This document shows, in pieces, positions 17,578-25,991 of a stretch of DNA of 64,000 nucleotides; positions within the stretch are counted from its first letter, which is position 1; every line of letters starts with the position of its first letter. A program made the position numbers and the translations under genes. Origin of the DNA: Halopseudomonas salina. Its GTDB lineage: Bacteria; Pseudomonadota; Gammaproteobacteria; Pseudomonadales; Pseudomonadaceae. The notes below the pieces were generated by a model that saw nothing but the letters and a program-made list of their open reading frames with translations, searched no databases and was not told the origin of the DNA. The stretch lies in assembly GCF_008641105.1 (NCBI RefSeq), contig NZ_VTTI01000001.1:331750-395749 (forward strand). The letters run 5' to 3'.

Positions 17578-18222
17578 ATGCGCGTATTGATGACTGCAAC
17601 CCTGGTATGGCTGCTTGGCAGCCTGAATGCTGCTCAGGCCCAGGAGGCCATTCCATCGGCAGACTTCAAGGCCGGAGAACATTACATAGAGCTCACAACA
17701 CCAGCCCCTACCCAGGATCCCGACAAGATCGAGGTAGCCGAGCTGTTCTGGTATGGCTGCGGCCATTGCTTCCAGTTCGAGCCGGTGCTTCAGGATTGGA
17801 AAAAAACGCTACCTGAAGATGTCAGCTTCCGTGAAGTACCCGCCCTCTTCGGTGGCGTCTGGAATACCCACGCGCAACTTTTCTACACCGTACAGAGCCT
17901 GGGCAAGCTGGAAGAAACGCATAAGGCCATCTTCAATGCGATCCATGTGGAGAAACTCCGGCTGGCCAACGAAGCCGAGATGATCGAGTTCCTTGAGCCA
18001 TACGGCATCAGCGAAGAGCAGTTCGAGAAGGCCTGGTCTTCATTTGGCGTACGCAGCAAGATATCCGAGGCGGGCCGTCTGGCCAAAGCCTACCGGGCAA
18101 CAGGGGTTCCAACGCTGATCGTGAACGGTAAATACCGGATTGAAGGCGGCATGGTAGGTGGCTTTGATGGCATGCTCGAGGTGGCAGACTACCTGATCGC
18201 CCAAGAGCGTCAGGCACGCTGA
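17578..18222 (+). CDS. dsbA: Thiol:disulfide interchange protein DsbA
   Basis: The 214-residue periplasmic oxidase has a signal peptide (about residues 1-21) and a thioredoxin fold with inserted helical domain. The active site is CGHC (C61, C64) in LFWYGCGHCFQFEP, and the cis-proline loop is TGVPTLIVNG. E. coli-type DsbA has CPHC; here Gly replaces Pro, giving the same dipeptide as eukaryotic PDI. The rest of the protein reads as a normal DsbA. It would introduce disulfides into exported proteins, recharged by DsbB. The start ATG has AGGG 7 bases upstream. It lies before an EEP-family gene, 3 bases away, so they may be co-transcribed. Confidence 0.93.
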   Translation: MRVLMTATLVWLLGSLNAAQAQEAIPSADFKAGEHYIELTTPAPTQDPDKIEVAELFWYGCGHCFQFEPVLQDWKKTLPEDVSFREVPALFGGVWNTHAQLFYTVQSLGKLEETHKAIFNAIHVEKLRLANEAEMIEFLEPYGISEEQFEKAWSSFGVRSKISEAGRLAKAYRATGVPTLIVNGKYRIEGGMVGGFDGMLEVADYLIAQERQAR

Positions 18223-18225
18223 AGC

Positions 18226-19110
18226 ATGCCTGAGGCCAAGCCAGTCATCCAGACTCGCCGGCGTTCGCTGCACGGCCAGATGCTGCCGGGAAACCTGCAG
18301 ACCAATGACTTATGCCCAGCCGGGGCGATAGGGCTGCCGGAGGTGCTCAAGCTCCTGAGTTTCAATATTCAGGTGGGCATCAACACGCAGAAATATCACC
18401 ACTATCTGACTCGCAGCTGGCAACACCTGCTACCAGCGACCGGCCGGCACAATGTACTCGGGCAGATCAGCCGGGTGCTGAGTGACTTTGATCTGGTCGC
18501 CCTGCAGGAAGTTGACGGTGGCAGCATTCGCTCCGGCTACGTCAATCAGGTCGAACATCTGGCCCGCGAGGGTCAGTTCCCCTTCTGGTATCAACAGCTC
18601 AATCGCAACCTGGGGCGCTTTGCTCAACACTCCAACGGTTTGCTTAGCCGCTTTGCCCCCGACTACCTTGAAGATCACAAGCTGCCCGGCATTCTGCCTG
18701 GCCGCGGCGCGATACTGACCAGCTTTGGTGAGGGACAAAATTCTCTGCTTGTGGTCATGATGCACCTGGCACTGAGTACCAAGGGCAGGGCCAATCAACT
18801 GGCCTACATACGTGACCGCATCGCCGATCACAAGCACGTGGTGCTCATGGGCGACATGAATACCCATGCCGAGGATCTGCTCGATCACTCGCCGCTCAAA
18901 GGCAGCAAGCTGCATACTGCCACGCTGCCCGGCACCTACCCCAGCTGGAAGCCCGCCAGGGTCCTGGACCACATTCTTATCAGCTCCAGTCTCAGCATCG
19001 AAAAGGTAGATGTACTTGCCCACCCCATCTCGGACCATCTGCCCGTAGCAATGCATATCCGTTTGCCTCCCGGGATTTGCACATCATCGCGCAAACCCCT
19101 GGACAACTGA
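18226..19110 (+). CDS. Endonuclease/exonuclease/phosphatase family protein
   Basis: The 294-residue protein belongs to the EEP (DNase I-like/exonuclease III-like) superfamily. The motifs are LLSFNIQVG (about 46-54), ALQEVDGG with the metal-binding Glu, MGDMNTHAED with catalytic Asp/Asn, and ISDHLPVAMHI with the terminal Asp-His pair. No signal peptide is evident, so a cytoplasmic location is likely. The substrate (nucleic acid, phospholipid or other phosphodiester) is not revealed by the sequence. It follows dsbA by 3 bases. The same pair is adjacent in P. aeruginosa. Confidence 0.85.
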   Translation: MPEAKPVIQTRRRSLHGQMLPGNLQTNDLCPAGAIGLPEVLKLLSFNIQVGINTQKYHHYLTRSWQHLLPATGRHNVLGQISRVLSDFDLVALQEVDGGSIRSGYVNQVEHLAREGQFPFWYQQLNRNLGRFAQHSNGLLSRFAPDYLEDHKLPGILPGRGAILTSFGEGQNSLLVVMMHLALSTKGRANQLAYIRDRIADHKHVVLMGDMNTHAEDLLDHSPLKGSKLHTATLPGTYPSWKPARVLDHILISSSLSIEKVDVLAHPISDHLPVAMHIRLPPGICTSSRKPLDN

Positions 19111-19180
19111 TTCAATAGGGCTCTGGCCAGAAGCCCCCTTTTCCATATAATCTTCTGTATCACCGTGTGCAGGAGCACTC

Positions 19181-20953
19181 ATGATCGATACTCGTAACAC
19201 CTCCCGGCCAACCGACAGCGCAGACACGAAGTCGCCTGCCGGGGCCTCTGACCAGCAGGAGCTGCTCAGGCGCGGGTTGGTTCGCGTAAGTATTGCAGCA
19301 GACGGACTCGACCCTCTGCTCGACAAACGCCTCAAAGAGCTACGCAGTGCCCTACGCAACGATGCCCCGCCTCACTTACTGACCGAGCTGATGCCCGAGC
19401 TTGAAAGGGCAGTACTGGCCGCTGACAGCGCCCGCGAAGAACGCATGCGCAACATAGGCGCCTCCCTGCGCACCCTCGTGAAGCAATTGCAGCAGCGCAG
19501 GTTGTCGGGCGAGGTTGGCACCTCGCTCAAGGAACTCGCCCAGCGTCTGAACGCCCCCATCGAATACGCCTCGACCGTAGAGAGATTGATTGCCGACATT
19601 GCCAGCTCCCAGGCCCAGGTACTGAACGCGGCACCAGGCGAAGCACCATCCGGTTTGCTGGCCCGGCTGTTCGGCTCGGGCAGCACGCCCGGTGTCAAAA
19701 AGACGGCCGAAGAGCAAGAAACACCAGAAACACCAGAAACACCAGAACCGATCATTATCGAGCAACCGGCAACCTCGACAGTAAAGTCAGAACCTGATGC
19801 CCTGATACCCGAGCTTCCTGCAAAACAAGAACACAGCATTGACAGTAGCGCTGAGAAGCCTGACGAGGATGCAGTGGTAGGCAATCTGGGGGGCGAAGAA
19901 CAGCAATACTCCAAGGCCGCAGCTCACATTGAAACCGTCCTGCTTAACCTGATCTCGGAACTTCAGGTACTGGACAGCCAGCGTATCCAGACCGAACAAC
20001 TTCGTGAACGTATTGCCGGCGGGCTGAATTGGTATGAGCTGGCGGCAGCTCTCGATGAGCTGGCCCTCCTGGTGCTTGGCGCACAGCAGAACCGCCAGCA
20101 GGATTTCGAGCTCTACCTCAAGCAGCTCAACAGCCGGCTTGCCCAGTTCCAGGGCAACCTCGAAGAAGCCCATGATGCCTACACCGGGTCTCTGGAAGTC
20201 GGGAGGGCTCTGGAAGGCACCATTCGCGATCAGGTCCAGGACCTGCACGGGGAGGTGAGTTCCGCCACTGACCTGGACACCCTGAAGGCCAACGTGCAGA
20301 GCCAGTTGGACGCTTTGCTGGTAAATGTCGAGCAATCGCGCACCTTGCATTTGGATCGCGAGCAGCAAGTGGCAGGGCGATTGAAGTCCATGGTCGACCG
20401 TATCGCGACCATGGAGGTAGAAGCGACCACGTTCCGCAACCACCTGGAAGAGCAGCGCAAACAGGCAATGATCGACACCCTGACCGGGCTACCCAACCGG
20501 GCCGGACTGCAAAAGCGGATGAATGAAGAGTACGAGCGCTGGCAACGCTATGGCGGTCAACTGCTGCTGGTGGTTCTGGATGTGGACCACTTCAAGCGCG
20601 TGAATGATCAATTTGGCCACCTGGCAGGCGACAAAGTATTGAGGCTGATTGCTCAGCAGTTGTCGCGTCGGTTGCGCAAGTCCGACTTTATCGGACGTTT
20701 CGGAGGCGAGGAATTCGTCATACTGATGCCGGGTACCAGTATCGAACACGCCGCGGTGGTGCTGGAAGAGCTCCGCGCCGGCATCGAGGAAAGCCCGTTT
20801 CATTTCAAGAAAGAACGCGTAACCATCACCATATCGATTGGTTACACCGACTTCCGGCAGAGTGACAGCCTGGAGGAGATCTTCGAGCGCGCAGACCAGG
20901 CGATGTACCGTGCCAAGGACAGTGGTCGCAACAGCCTGGTCCGGGCTGACTGA
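19181..20953 (+). CDS. Diguanylate cyclase (GGDEF domain)
   Basis: The 590-residue protein has a long N-terminal helical region of unknown type (about 1-410) and a C-terminal GGDEF domain. The active loop is GGEEF (508-512) in RFGGEEFVIL, with an intact inhibitory I-site RKSD (499-502) five residues upstream, so it should make cyclic di-GMP with product feedback. LTGLPNRAGL marks the domain start. An (ETP)3 linker from a 27-base tandem repeat lies near residues 180-188. No membrane segment is obvious, so it is probably cytoplasmic. A -10-like TATAAT lies at 19146-19151. The equivalent locus in P. aeruginosa is PA5487, from memory. Confidence 0.9.
   Translation: MIDTRNTSRPTDSADTKSPAGASDQQELLRRGLVRVSIAADGLDPLLDKRLKELRSALRNDAPPHLLTELMPELERAVLAADSAREERMRNIGASLRTLVKQLQQRRLSGEVGTSLKELAQRLNAPIEYASTVERLIADIASSQAQVLNAAPGEAPSGLLARLFGSGSTPGVKKTAEEQETPETPETPEPIIIEQPATSTVKSEPDALIPELPAKQEHSIDSSAEKPDEDAVVGNLGGEEQQYSKAAAHIETVLLNLISELQVLDSQRIQTEQLRERIAGGLNWYELAAALDELALLVLGAQQNRQQDFELYLKQLNSRLAQFQGNLEEAHDAYTGSLEVGRALEGTIRDQVQDLHGEVSSATDLDTLKANVQSQLDALLVNVEQSRTLHLDREQQVAGRLKSMVDRIATMEVEATTFRNHLEEQRKQAMIDTLTGLPNRAGLQKRMNEEYERWQRYGGQLLLVVLDVDHFKRVNDQFGHLAGDKVLRLIAQQLSRRLRKSDFIGRFGGEEFVILMPGTSIEHAAVVLEELRAGIEESPFHFKKERVTITISIGYTDFRQSDSLEEIFERADQAMYRAKDSGRNSLVRAD
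19718..19744 (+). repeat. 9-bp tandem repeat encoding (ETP)3 in the diguanylate cyclase gene
   Basis: GAAACACCA is repeated three times without change, in frame, giving Glu-Thr-Pro triplets in the linker between the N-terminal region and the C-terminal domains. Confidence 0.9.
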
Positions 20954-20959
20954 GCAGGA

Positions 20960-22246
20960 TCACTCCGCCCACGTCGCCACGTAAGCTCCCTGCGGATCAT
21001 GCCGCTCGGCCTGCATCGCGACGTTAAACGCCCTGCCGCCTCGCGGATCGTGTCCGACCCCGGCAATATATGCCCAATTTCCCCAGTTACTGGCAACGTC
21101 GTAATCAATCAACTGCTGCTCAAACCAGGCTGCGCCCAGGCGCCAGTCCTGTTTCAGATCGTGTATGAGATAACTGGCAGCGATCTGACGCCCTCGATTG
21201 GAGAGAAAGCCGCTGGCGTTAAGCTCGCGCAGGCAAGCGTCTACAAAGGGCTGACCGGTGTTGCCCTCACGCCAGTCCAGCCAACGCTGATCAGCACCAC
21301 GCGGCGGCGTGCCGTTCTGCAAACCGCCAAAACGGAAAAAGGCTGAGCCCTGTACCCGCAGGCTGAGACGGAAAAACTCCCGCCAGAGCAGCTCGAACCA
21401 TAGCCAGTAGGTCGAATCATTGGCGCCGTGCTCGACCTCATGGGCTCTGAGCTCCTGCACCACCCGCCGTGGCGAAAGGCAACCATGGCTGAGCCAGGTC
21501 GACAGCTTTGACGAAAAGTGTTTGCCCAGCAGCTCATTACGGGTTTCCTTGTAATGTCGTACGGACTGGCTCCCCCATAAATAGTCATCCAGCCATTCGC
21601 GACCCGCCAGCTCGCCACCGCCAGCGGGGAGAGCAGATCTGTGGTCCGCGCGGCAGGGCTGCAGACCCAGATCGGCAGGACCGGGTATGCCCCTGATCAG
21701 ATCCAGCGCGCCGACCGGGAGCGGCGCCATGACGGTGGTCTCAGAGATTGGCAAATGGGCCGGCGGGTGCTTCTCTATCTTGTTACGGAAACGGGTAAAT
21801 ACGCCTGGCATGGCTTCCAGAGAGAAGGGCAGTTCGGTAGGCTCAAAGAGCCCGTTGCTCTCCAATACTTGCAGATCAACGCCGTTGGGCAAAGCACTGT
21901 GAAGCCTGTCCATTAGTGCCTGTTCATCCGGAGCATGCTCAGCGTGGGTGTACACAGCCTGAATGCCCATATCAATGCATAGCGCTGGCAGTAGCTCTTC
22001 GGGCTTGCCCTGCAACACCAGCAAATCCGAGCCTAGCGTGCGCAGGGAACGTCTCAGGTCGGCGAGACTCTCCAGGATGAACTGCGCTCGCCTCGGACCA
22101 CAGGGCAACAATCCAAGGTGATCAGGCTCGAACCAGCGGGGATCCAGGCAGTACACCGGGAGGCAATCAGTGCCCCGCATGGCAGCAGCCAGCACCGGGT
22201 TATCGTCTACACGTAAATCCTGTTTGAACCACAGCAGGTTGGTCAT
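20960..22246 (-). CDS. DASH-family cryptochrome / photolyase
   Basis: The 428-residue flavoprotein has an N-terminal photolyase alpha/beta domain starting TNLLWFKQDLRVDDNP and a C-terminal FAD-binding helical domain. The segments LNASGFLSNRGRQIAASYL, ASNWGNWAYIAGVGHDPR and FNVAMQAERHDP are characteristic of Cry-DASH proteins, which repair cyclobutane dimers in single-stranded DNA or act as photoreceptors. The start is the ATG at 22246; the open frame continues to 22456 but the extra 70 residues have no photolyase character. An 11-base-spaced direct repeat lies just upstream (22262-22278). It converges with the diguanylate cyclase gene with a gap of only 6 bases. Confidence 0.92.
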   Translation of the reverse strand: MTNLLWFKQDLRVDDNPVLAAAMRGTDCLPVYCLDPRWFEPDHLGLLPCGPRRAQFILESLADLRRSLRTLGSDLLVLQGKPEELLPALCIDMGIQAVYTHAEHAPDEQALMDRLHSALPNGVDLQVLESNGLFEPTELPFSLEAMPGVFTRFRNKIEKHPPAHLPISETTVMAPLPVGALDLIRGIPGPADLGLQPCRADHRSALPAGGGELAGREWLDDYLWGSQSVRHYKETRNELLGKHFSSKLSTWLSHGCLSPRRVVQELRAHEVEHGANDSTYWLWFELLWREFFRLSLRVQGSAFFRFGGLQNGTPPRGADQRWLDWREGNTGQPFVDACLRELNASGFLSNRGRQIAASYLIHDLKQDWRLGAAWFEQQLIDYDVASNWGNWAYIAGVGHDPRGGRAFNVAMQAERHDPQGAYVATWAE

Positions 22247-22261
22247 ATGCGGGCAGCGCCT

Positions 22262-22278
22262 ATACAAATTCGATACAA
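22262..22278 (-). promoter_or_regulatory. 11-bp-spaced direct repeat upstream of the cryptochrome gene
   Basis: ATACAA occurs at 22262-22267 and 22273-22278 on the plus strand, which reads TTGTAT-N5-TTGTAT on the coding strand of the cryptochrome. CarH/LitR-type MerR photoreceptor repressors bind 11-bp direct repeats containing TGTA-like cores. No such regulator is in the window, so this is only suggestive. Confidence 0.35.
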
Positions 22279-22321
22279 GGATGATAATCTGCATAACTAT
22301 TAATTGCCATGGGACATCAAC

Positions 22322-22459
22322 GTGAATCAGCCAACTCCCCACACATTGCCCTGCCGCGGCTGTCAGGCCGACTGCCCCAACCGGGGACACTGTCAGGGCA
22401 AACCCTGGCGAAGCGATTTTAAGGGCCAGACCCGTCAGCCCCAGACCCCGCGACATTGA
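22322..22459 (+). CDS. Possible 45-residue cysteine-rich small protein
   Basis: A GTG-started open frame encodes a 45-residue peptide with four cysteines and two nearby histidines in CRGCQADC and NRGHC, followed by a basic C-terminal part. The Cys spacing (CX2C, CX5C) is the sort that binds a metal or cluster. The ribosome-binding site is weak (GGGAC). It lies between the divergent cryptochrome and amidase genes. It is a candidate only; coding is not established. Confidence 0.35.
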   Translation: MNQPTPHTLPCRGCQADCPNRGHCQGKPWRSDFKGQTRQPQTPRH

Positions 22460-22521
22460 TACGCTGCAACCGGTAAGGCGGCATGCTAGGCTGCTGCTTT
22501 TAACTAGCAGAGCCTGTCACC

Positions 22522-23406
22522 ATGCCGCGCCGCGTTATTGCTCTTTTGTGTCTGTGCCTGCTGGTAACGCTGGGAGGCTGTACCCGCAGTCTGGATATTG
22601 ATACCCGTTACACTTCTACAAATCACGACAGCCGGGTGCAGTACATCGTCGTGCACTACACCTCTTCAGGCTTTGACCGAGCCCTGCAACACCTGACCCA
22701 TGGCTCGGTGAGCAGTCATTATCTGATCAGCAAGAAACCCACCATTTACCGACTGGTCGACGAAAACCGTCGCGCCTGGCATGCCGGCGACAGTACCTGG
22801 CAGGGCCGCACCTGGTTGAACGCCAGCTCGATCGGTATTGAAATTGTGCATCCGGGCTATACCGACACCCCGGAGGGCCGAATCTGGCACCCATGGCCTG
22901 CGGAGCAGATCGACGCGCTGATACCCCTGCTGCAAGATCTGCTGAAGCGTCATCAACTGACCCCGGACCGGGTTCTGGGCCACAGTGATATCGCACCGCA
23001 ACGCAAGGTGGATCCGGGCCCCCTGTTTCCGTGGCAACGTCTAGCGGCCGCTGGTGTAGCTACCTGGCCAGACCCCAGCAAAGTCGCCCGAACTCAAACA
23101 GCGCTTGCGGGCCAGGCCCCACCCCTGATGTGGTTTGTTGAAACCCTCATCCGTTTTGGCTATGAGCTCAAGCCCGACTCCCAGCCTTCCAAAGCCACAA
23201 CCAATGTTCTGGCTGCCTTCCAGATGCGCTTCAGGCCGAGCCAGTTCAATGGCCAGCCTGACGCGGAGACAGCAGCCATTCTCGCCACACTGGTACCTGA
23301 AGCTACGCAGTCGCCCCTATGGTGCCGTCCGCTCACAGCTTCAACCACTAACCAACTACCCCTTTGCAGTGACACCGACGCCCCCTTCGGAGCTGTTCAG
23401 CCATGA
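22522..23406 (+). CDS. N-acetylmuramoyl-L-alanine amidase, lipoprotein (AmiD/AmpDh2-like)
   Basis: The 294-residue protein has a lipoprotein signal with lipobox LGGC (Cys20), so it should be anchored in the outer membrane. The amidase_2 domain follows, with YIVVHYTSS (zinc His), HYLISKKPTIYRLV, IGIEIVHPG and GHSDIAPQRKVDPG. A C-terminal peptidoglycan-binding helical domain spans about residues 205-270. It cleaves the lactyl-amide bond in peptidoglycan or in anhydro-muropeptides, linked to cell-wall recycling and AmpC control. Its P. aeruginosa counterpart by position and architecture is AmpDh2 (PA5485). Confidence 0.9.
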   Translation: MPRRVIALLCLCLLVTLGGCTRSLDIDTRYTSTNHDSRVQYIVVHYTSSGFDRALQHLTHGSVSSHYLISKKPTIYRLVDENRRAWHAGDSTWQGRTWLNASSIGIEIVHPGYTDTPEGRIWHPWPAEQIDALIPLLQDLLKRHQLTPDRVLGHSDIAPQRKVDPGPLFPWQRLAAAGVATWPDPSKVARTQTALAGQAPPLMWFVETLIRFGYELKPDSQPSKATTNVLAAFQMRFRPSQFNGQPDAETAAILATLVPEATQSPLWCRPLTASTTNQLPLCSDTDAPFGAVQP

Positions 23407-23433
23407 TCGGTCGACGCATCAACAGGCGGCAAG

Positions 23434-24663
23434 ATGCTTAACGGAATCTGGCTGGGGTTCTTTCTGGCCGCCTTTGCCGCAGCGCTCTGGCAATGGCTCG
23501 GCATGGGCGACGCCGAGGTATTCAGCCGGCTGGTAGGCTCCATGTTCGACATGGCGCGTCTCAGCGTCGAGATCATCCTGGTGCTGGTCGGCACCATGAC
23601 CCTGTGGCTGGGCTTTCTCGCGATTGCAGAAAAGGCCGGGCTGATCCGTGTGCTGGCCCGGGTGCTTGACCCGTTGTTTCGCCGCCTCATGCCTGAAGTA
23701 CCCAGTGGGCATCCCGCCCTGGGGCATATCAGCATGAACTTTGCCGCCAATATTCTCGGTCTGGACAACGCTGCCACGCCAATCGGCATCAAGGCCATGC
23801 ACTCGCTACAGAGTCTCAACCCCAGCCCGAACACCGCCAGCAACGCCCAGATTCTGTTTCTGGTGCTCAACTCATCGTCCTTGACCCTGCTGCCGGTGAC
23901 CATTTTCATGTACCGCGCCCAGCAAGGCGCAGCGGAGCCGACAGCCGTCTTTCTGCCCATACTGCTGGCAACAACCGCGTCCAGTCTGGTCGGGCTGTTC
24001 AGCGTCGCCTTCATGCAAAGGCTGAAACTCTGGCATCCGGTGGTATTGGCCTATCTATTGGGTGGCGGGCTGGCACTCGGGCTCTTGCTGACCACGCTGG
24101 CGGGCATGTCCGCACAGGCACTGGCCGCCACCTCCAGCCTAGTTGGAAATCTCACCCTGTTCGGCATCGTGATTGCGTTTCTGGCCATTGGCGCACTGCG
24201 CAAGGTCAACGTCTACGACACATTCATAGAAGGCGCCAAGGAAGGTTTCAGCTTTACCATCTCGCTGCTACCCTACCTGGTCGCCATGCTGGTTGCCGTG
24301 GGCGCACTGCGCGCCAGCGGCGTTCTGGATGCCGGGCTTGATGGTATGCGCTGGATGATCGAAGGCCTGGGTTGGGACACCCGGTTTATCGATGCATTGC
24401 CCACCGCCTTTATCAAACCTCTGTCAGGCAGCGGGGCGCGCGCGATGATGATCGAGACCATGGACAACTTTGGCGTCGACAGCTTCCCGGCGCTGCTGGC
24501 CGCCACGTTTCAGGGCAGCACGGAAACCACCTTCTATGTGATTGCCGTGTATTTCGGCGCAGTCGGCATTACCCGTATACGCCACGGCCTAGGCTGCGCC
24601 TTGCTGGCCGATCTGGCCGGGATGCTCACCGCCATTGCTGTCTGCTACTGGTTCTTCGGTTAG
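23434..24663 (+). CDS. Nucleoside-recognition / SpmAB-like integral membrane protein
   Basis: The 409-residue protein is very hydrophobic with about ten membrane segments and two similar gate-type halves. MNFAANILGLDNAATPIGIKAM in the first half and a late FQGSTETTFYVIAVYFGAVGI match SpmA and SpmB of Bacillus, here fused in one chain. Gate-domain proteins of this kind occur in nucleoside transporters and in proteins of unknown cargo. The start ATG at 23434 has GGCGGCAAG upstream. No operon partner is evident; the Pho box lies between it and pstS. Confidence 0.82.
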   Translation: MLNGIWLGFFLAAFAAALWQWLGMGDAEVFSRLVGSMFDMARLSVEIILVLVGTMTLWLGFLAIAEKAGLIRVLARVLDPLFRRLMPEVPSGHPALGHISMNFAANILGLDNAATPIGIKAMHSLQSLNPSPNTASNAQILFLVLNSSSLTLLPVTIFMYRAQQGAAEPTAVFLPILLATTASSLVGLFSVAFMQRLKLWHPVVLAYLLGGGLALGLLLTTLAGMSAQALAATSSLVGNLTLFGIVIAFLAIGALRKVNVYDTFIEGAKEGFSFTISLLPYLVAMLVAVGALRASGVLDAGLDGMRWMIEGLGWDTRFIDALPTAFIKPLSGSGARAMMIETMDNFGVDSFPALLAATFQGSTETTFYVIAVYFGAVGITRIRHGLGCALLADLAGMLTAIAVCYWFFG

Positions 24664-24714
24664 TCCGCGCGCCGGCGTTATCCAGCGGGACAACACGAAT
24701 CACTATTTTATCCC

Positions 24715-24743
24715 GTGTAACAAAGTTGTCACACAGAGCCATT
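24715..24743 (+). promoter_or_regulatory. Pho box upstream of pstS
   Basis: Three heptamers at exact 11-base spacing, GTGTAAC, TTGTCAC and AGCCATT, starting at 24715, 24726 and 24737, resemble the CTGTCAT-N4 direct repeats bound by PhoB. The site is 59 bases upstream of the pstS start. The middle unit is close to consensus, the others are weaker. Confidence 0.6.
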
Positions 24744-24801
24744 ACTGTTCTCACATCGGCAAAGCAAACCCGGTACATAACGTCATAATGGAGAACACGT
24801 G

Positions 24802-25842
24802 ATGAAATTGAAGACAGCTCTTACTACTGCGGCACTGGCAGTTAGCATCGCCGCCGTATCTGCCCCTGCAATGGCCCGCGACACCATCAGCATCGTTGGC
24901 TCTTCCACTGTTTACCCGTTCGCTACCGTGGTTGCCGAGCGTTTTGGTGCCAACAGCGACTTCCCGACTCCCCGTATGGAATCTACCGGTTCCGGCGGCG
25001 GTCTGAAAATTTTCTGCCAGGGCGTTGGTACTCAGCACCCCGACATCACTAACGCTTCACGTCGCATGAAGACCAGCGAATTCGAGCTGTGCGCCAGCAA
25101 CGGCGTGAACAACATCACTGAATTCCGCATCGGTTCTGACGGTATCGTAATCGCCAGCTCCAAAGAAGCCGAGCACATGGACCTGACCCTGGAGCAACTG
25201 TTCCTGGCCTTGGGCGAGAAAGTGCCGGTTGATGGCAAGTGGGTCATGAACCCCAACAAGACCTGGAGCGATGTTGATTCCAGCCTGCCGAACAAGGCAA
25301 TCCAGGTAATGGGCCCACCGCCCACTTCCGGTACCCGTGACTCCTTCAACGAACTGGCCCTGATGGGCGGCTGCGCCGAACTCCCAGAAGCCAAGGCCAT
25401 GGAAGAGTCCGAAATGGAAGCTACATGCATGAGCATTCGTGAAGACGGCGCGTTCATCGAAGCCGGTGAAAACGACAACCTGATCGTTCAGCGTCTGGTC
25501 AGCGACCAGAACATGTACGGCGTGTTCGGTTACAGCTTCCTGGAAGAGAATGCCGATCGCCTGCAAGCTGCCAAGCTGAACGGTGTCGAGCCGACTCAGG
25601 ACAACATTGCAGAAGACAAGTATCCGGTAGCCCGCTCGTTGTTCTTCTACGTCAAGAAGGATCACGTTGGTGTTGTTCCCGGTATCCAGGAATACACTGC
25701 CGAGTTCGTCAGTGCCGGCGCCATGGGCCCGAACGGCTACCTGAAGGACGTAGGTCTGATCGTTCCTACCCGTGATGCTCTGGTGGAACTCAACAAGAAG
25801 TCGCAAAACATGCCTAATCTGAAGCTTGAAGAGCTGAAGTAA
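24802..25842 (+). CDS. pstS: Phosphate ABC transporter substrate-binding protein PstS
   Basis: The 346-residue periplasmic protein has a signal peptide (about residues 1-24, ending AMA-RD) and PstS phosphate-binding loops: GSSTVYPF near residue 31, MESTGSGGGLKIFCQG near 56 and PTSGTRDSFNELAL near 172. It binds inorganic phosphate for PstCAB. The ATG at 24802 has GGAG at 8-base spacing; a GTG one codon upstream is rejected. A strong terminator follows, so pstS should be transcribed more than the rest of the operon. The family resembles the pseudomonad PstS type. Confidence 0.94.
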   Translation: MKLKTALTTAALAVSIAAVSAPAMARDTISIVGSSTVYPFATVVAERFGANSDFPTPRMESTGSGGGLKIFCQGVGTQHPDITNASRRMKTSEFELCASNGVNNITEFRIGSDGIVIASSKEAEHMDLTLEQLFLALGEKVPVDGKWVMNPNKTWSDVDSSLPNKAIQVMGPPPTSGTRDSFNELALMGGCAELPEAKAMEESEMEATCMSIREDGAFIEAGENDNLIVQRLVSDQNMYGVFGYSFLEENADRLQAAKLNGVEPTQDNIAEDKYPVARSLFFYVKKDHVGVVPGIQEYTAEFVSAGAMGPNGYLKDVGLIVPTRDALVELNKKSQNMPNLKLEELK

Positions 25843-25873
25843 AGGGCCTCGCTGGCGCCTGCTGGCGATGAAC

Positions 25874-25904
25874 AAGTGCGGGGCCGCTGGCCTCGCACTT
25901 TTTT
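25874..25904 (+). terminator. Intra-operon terminator between pstS and pstC
   Basis: AAGTGCGGGGCC (25874-25885) pairs with GGCCTCGCACTT (25889-25900) through 12 pairs including one G-U, with loop GCT and a run of six T residues to 25904. It should attenuate transcription after pstS. Confidence 0.9.
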
Positions 25905-25991
25905 GCGTTCTGAATGCAAGACGAAACACGTGCTGTAAAGCCGGTTAGCCGGTAGCATTTACAGACTCATGTACGGTCGACAGGAAACGAT

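Noticed and set aside
22247..22456. 70-residue N-terminal extension of the cryptochrome
   Set aside because: The extension has no photolyase character and the ATG at 22246 begins the normal N-terminal sequence.
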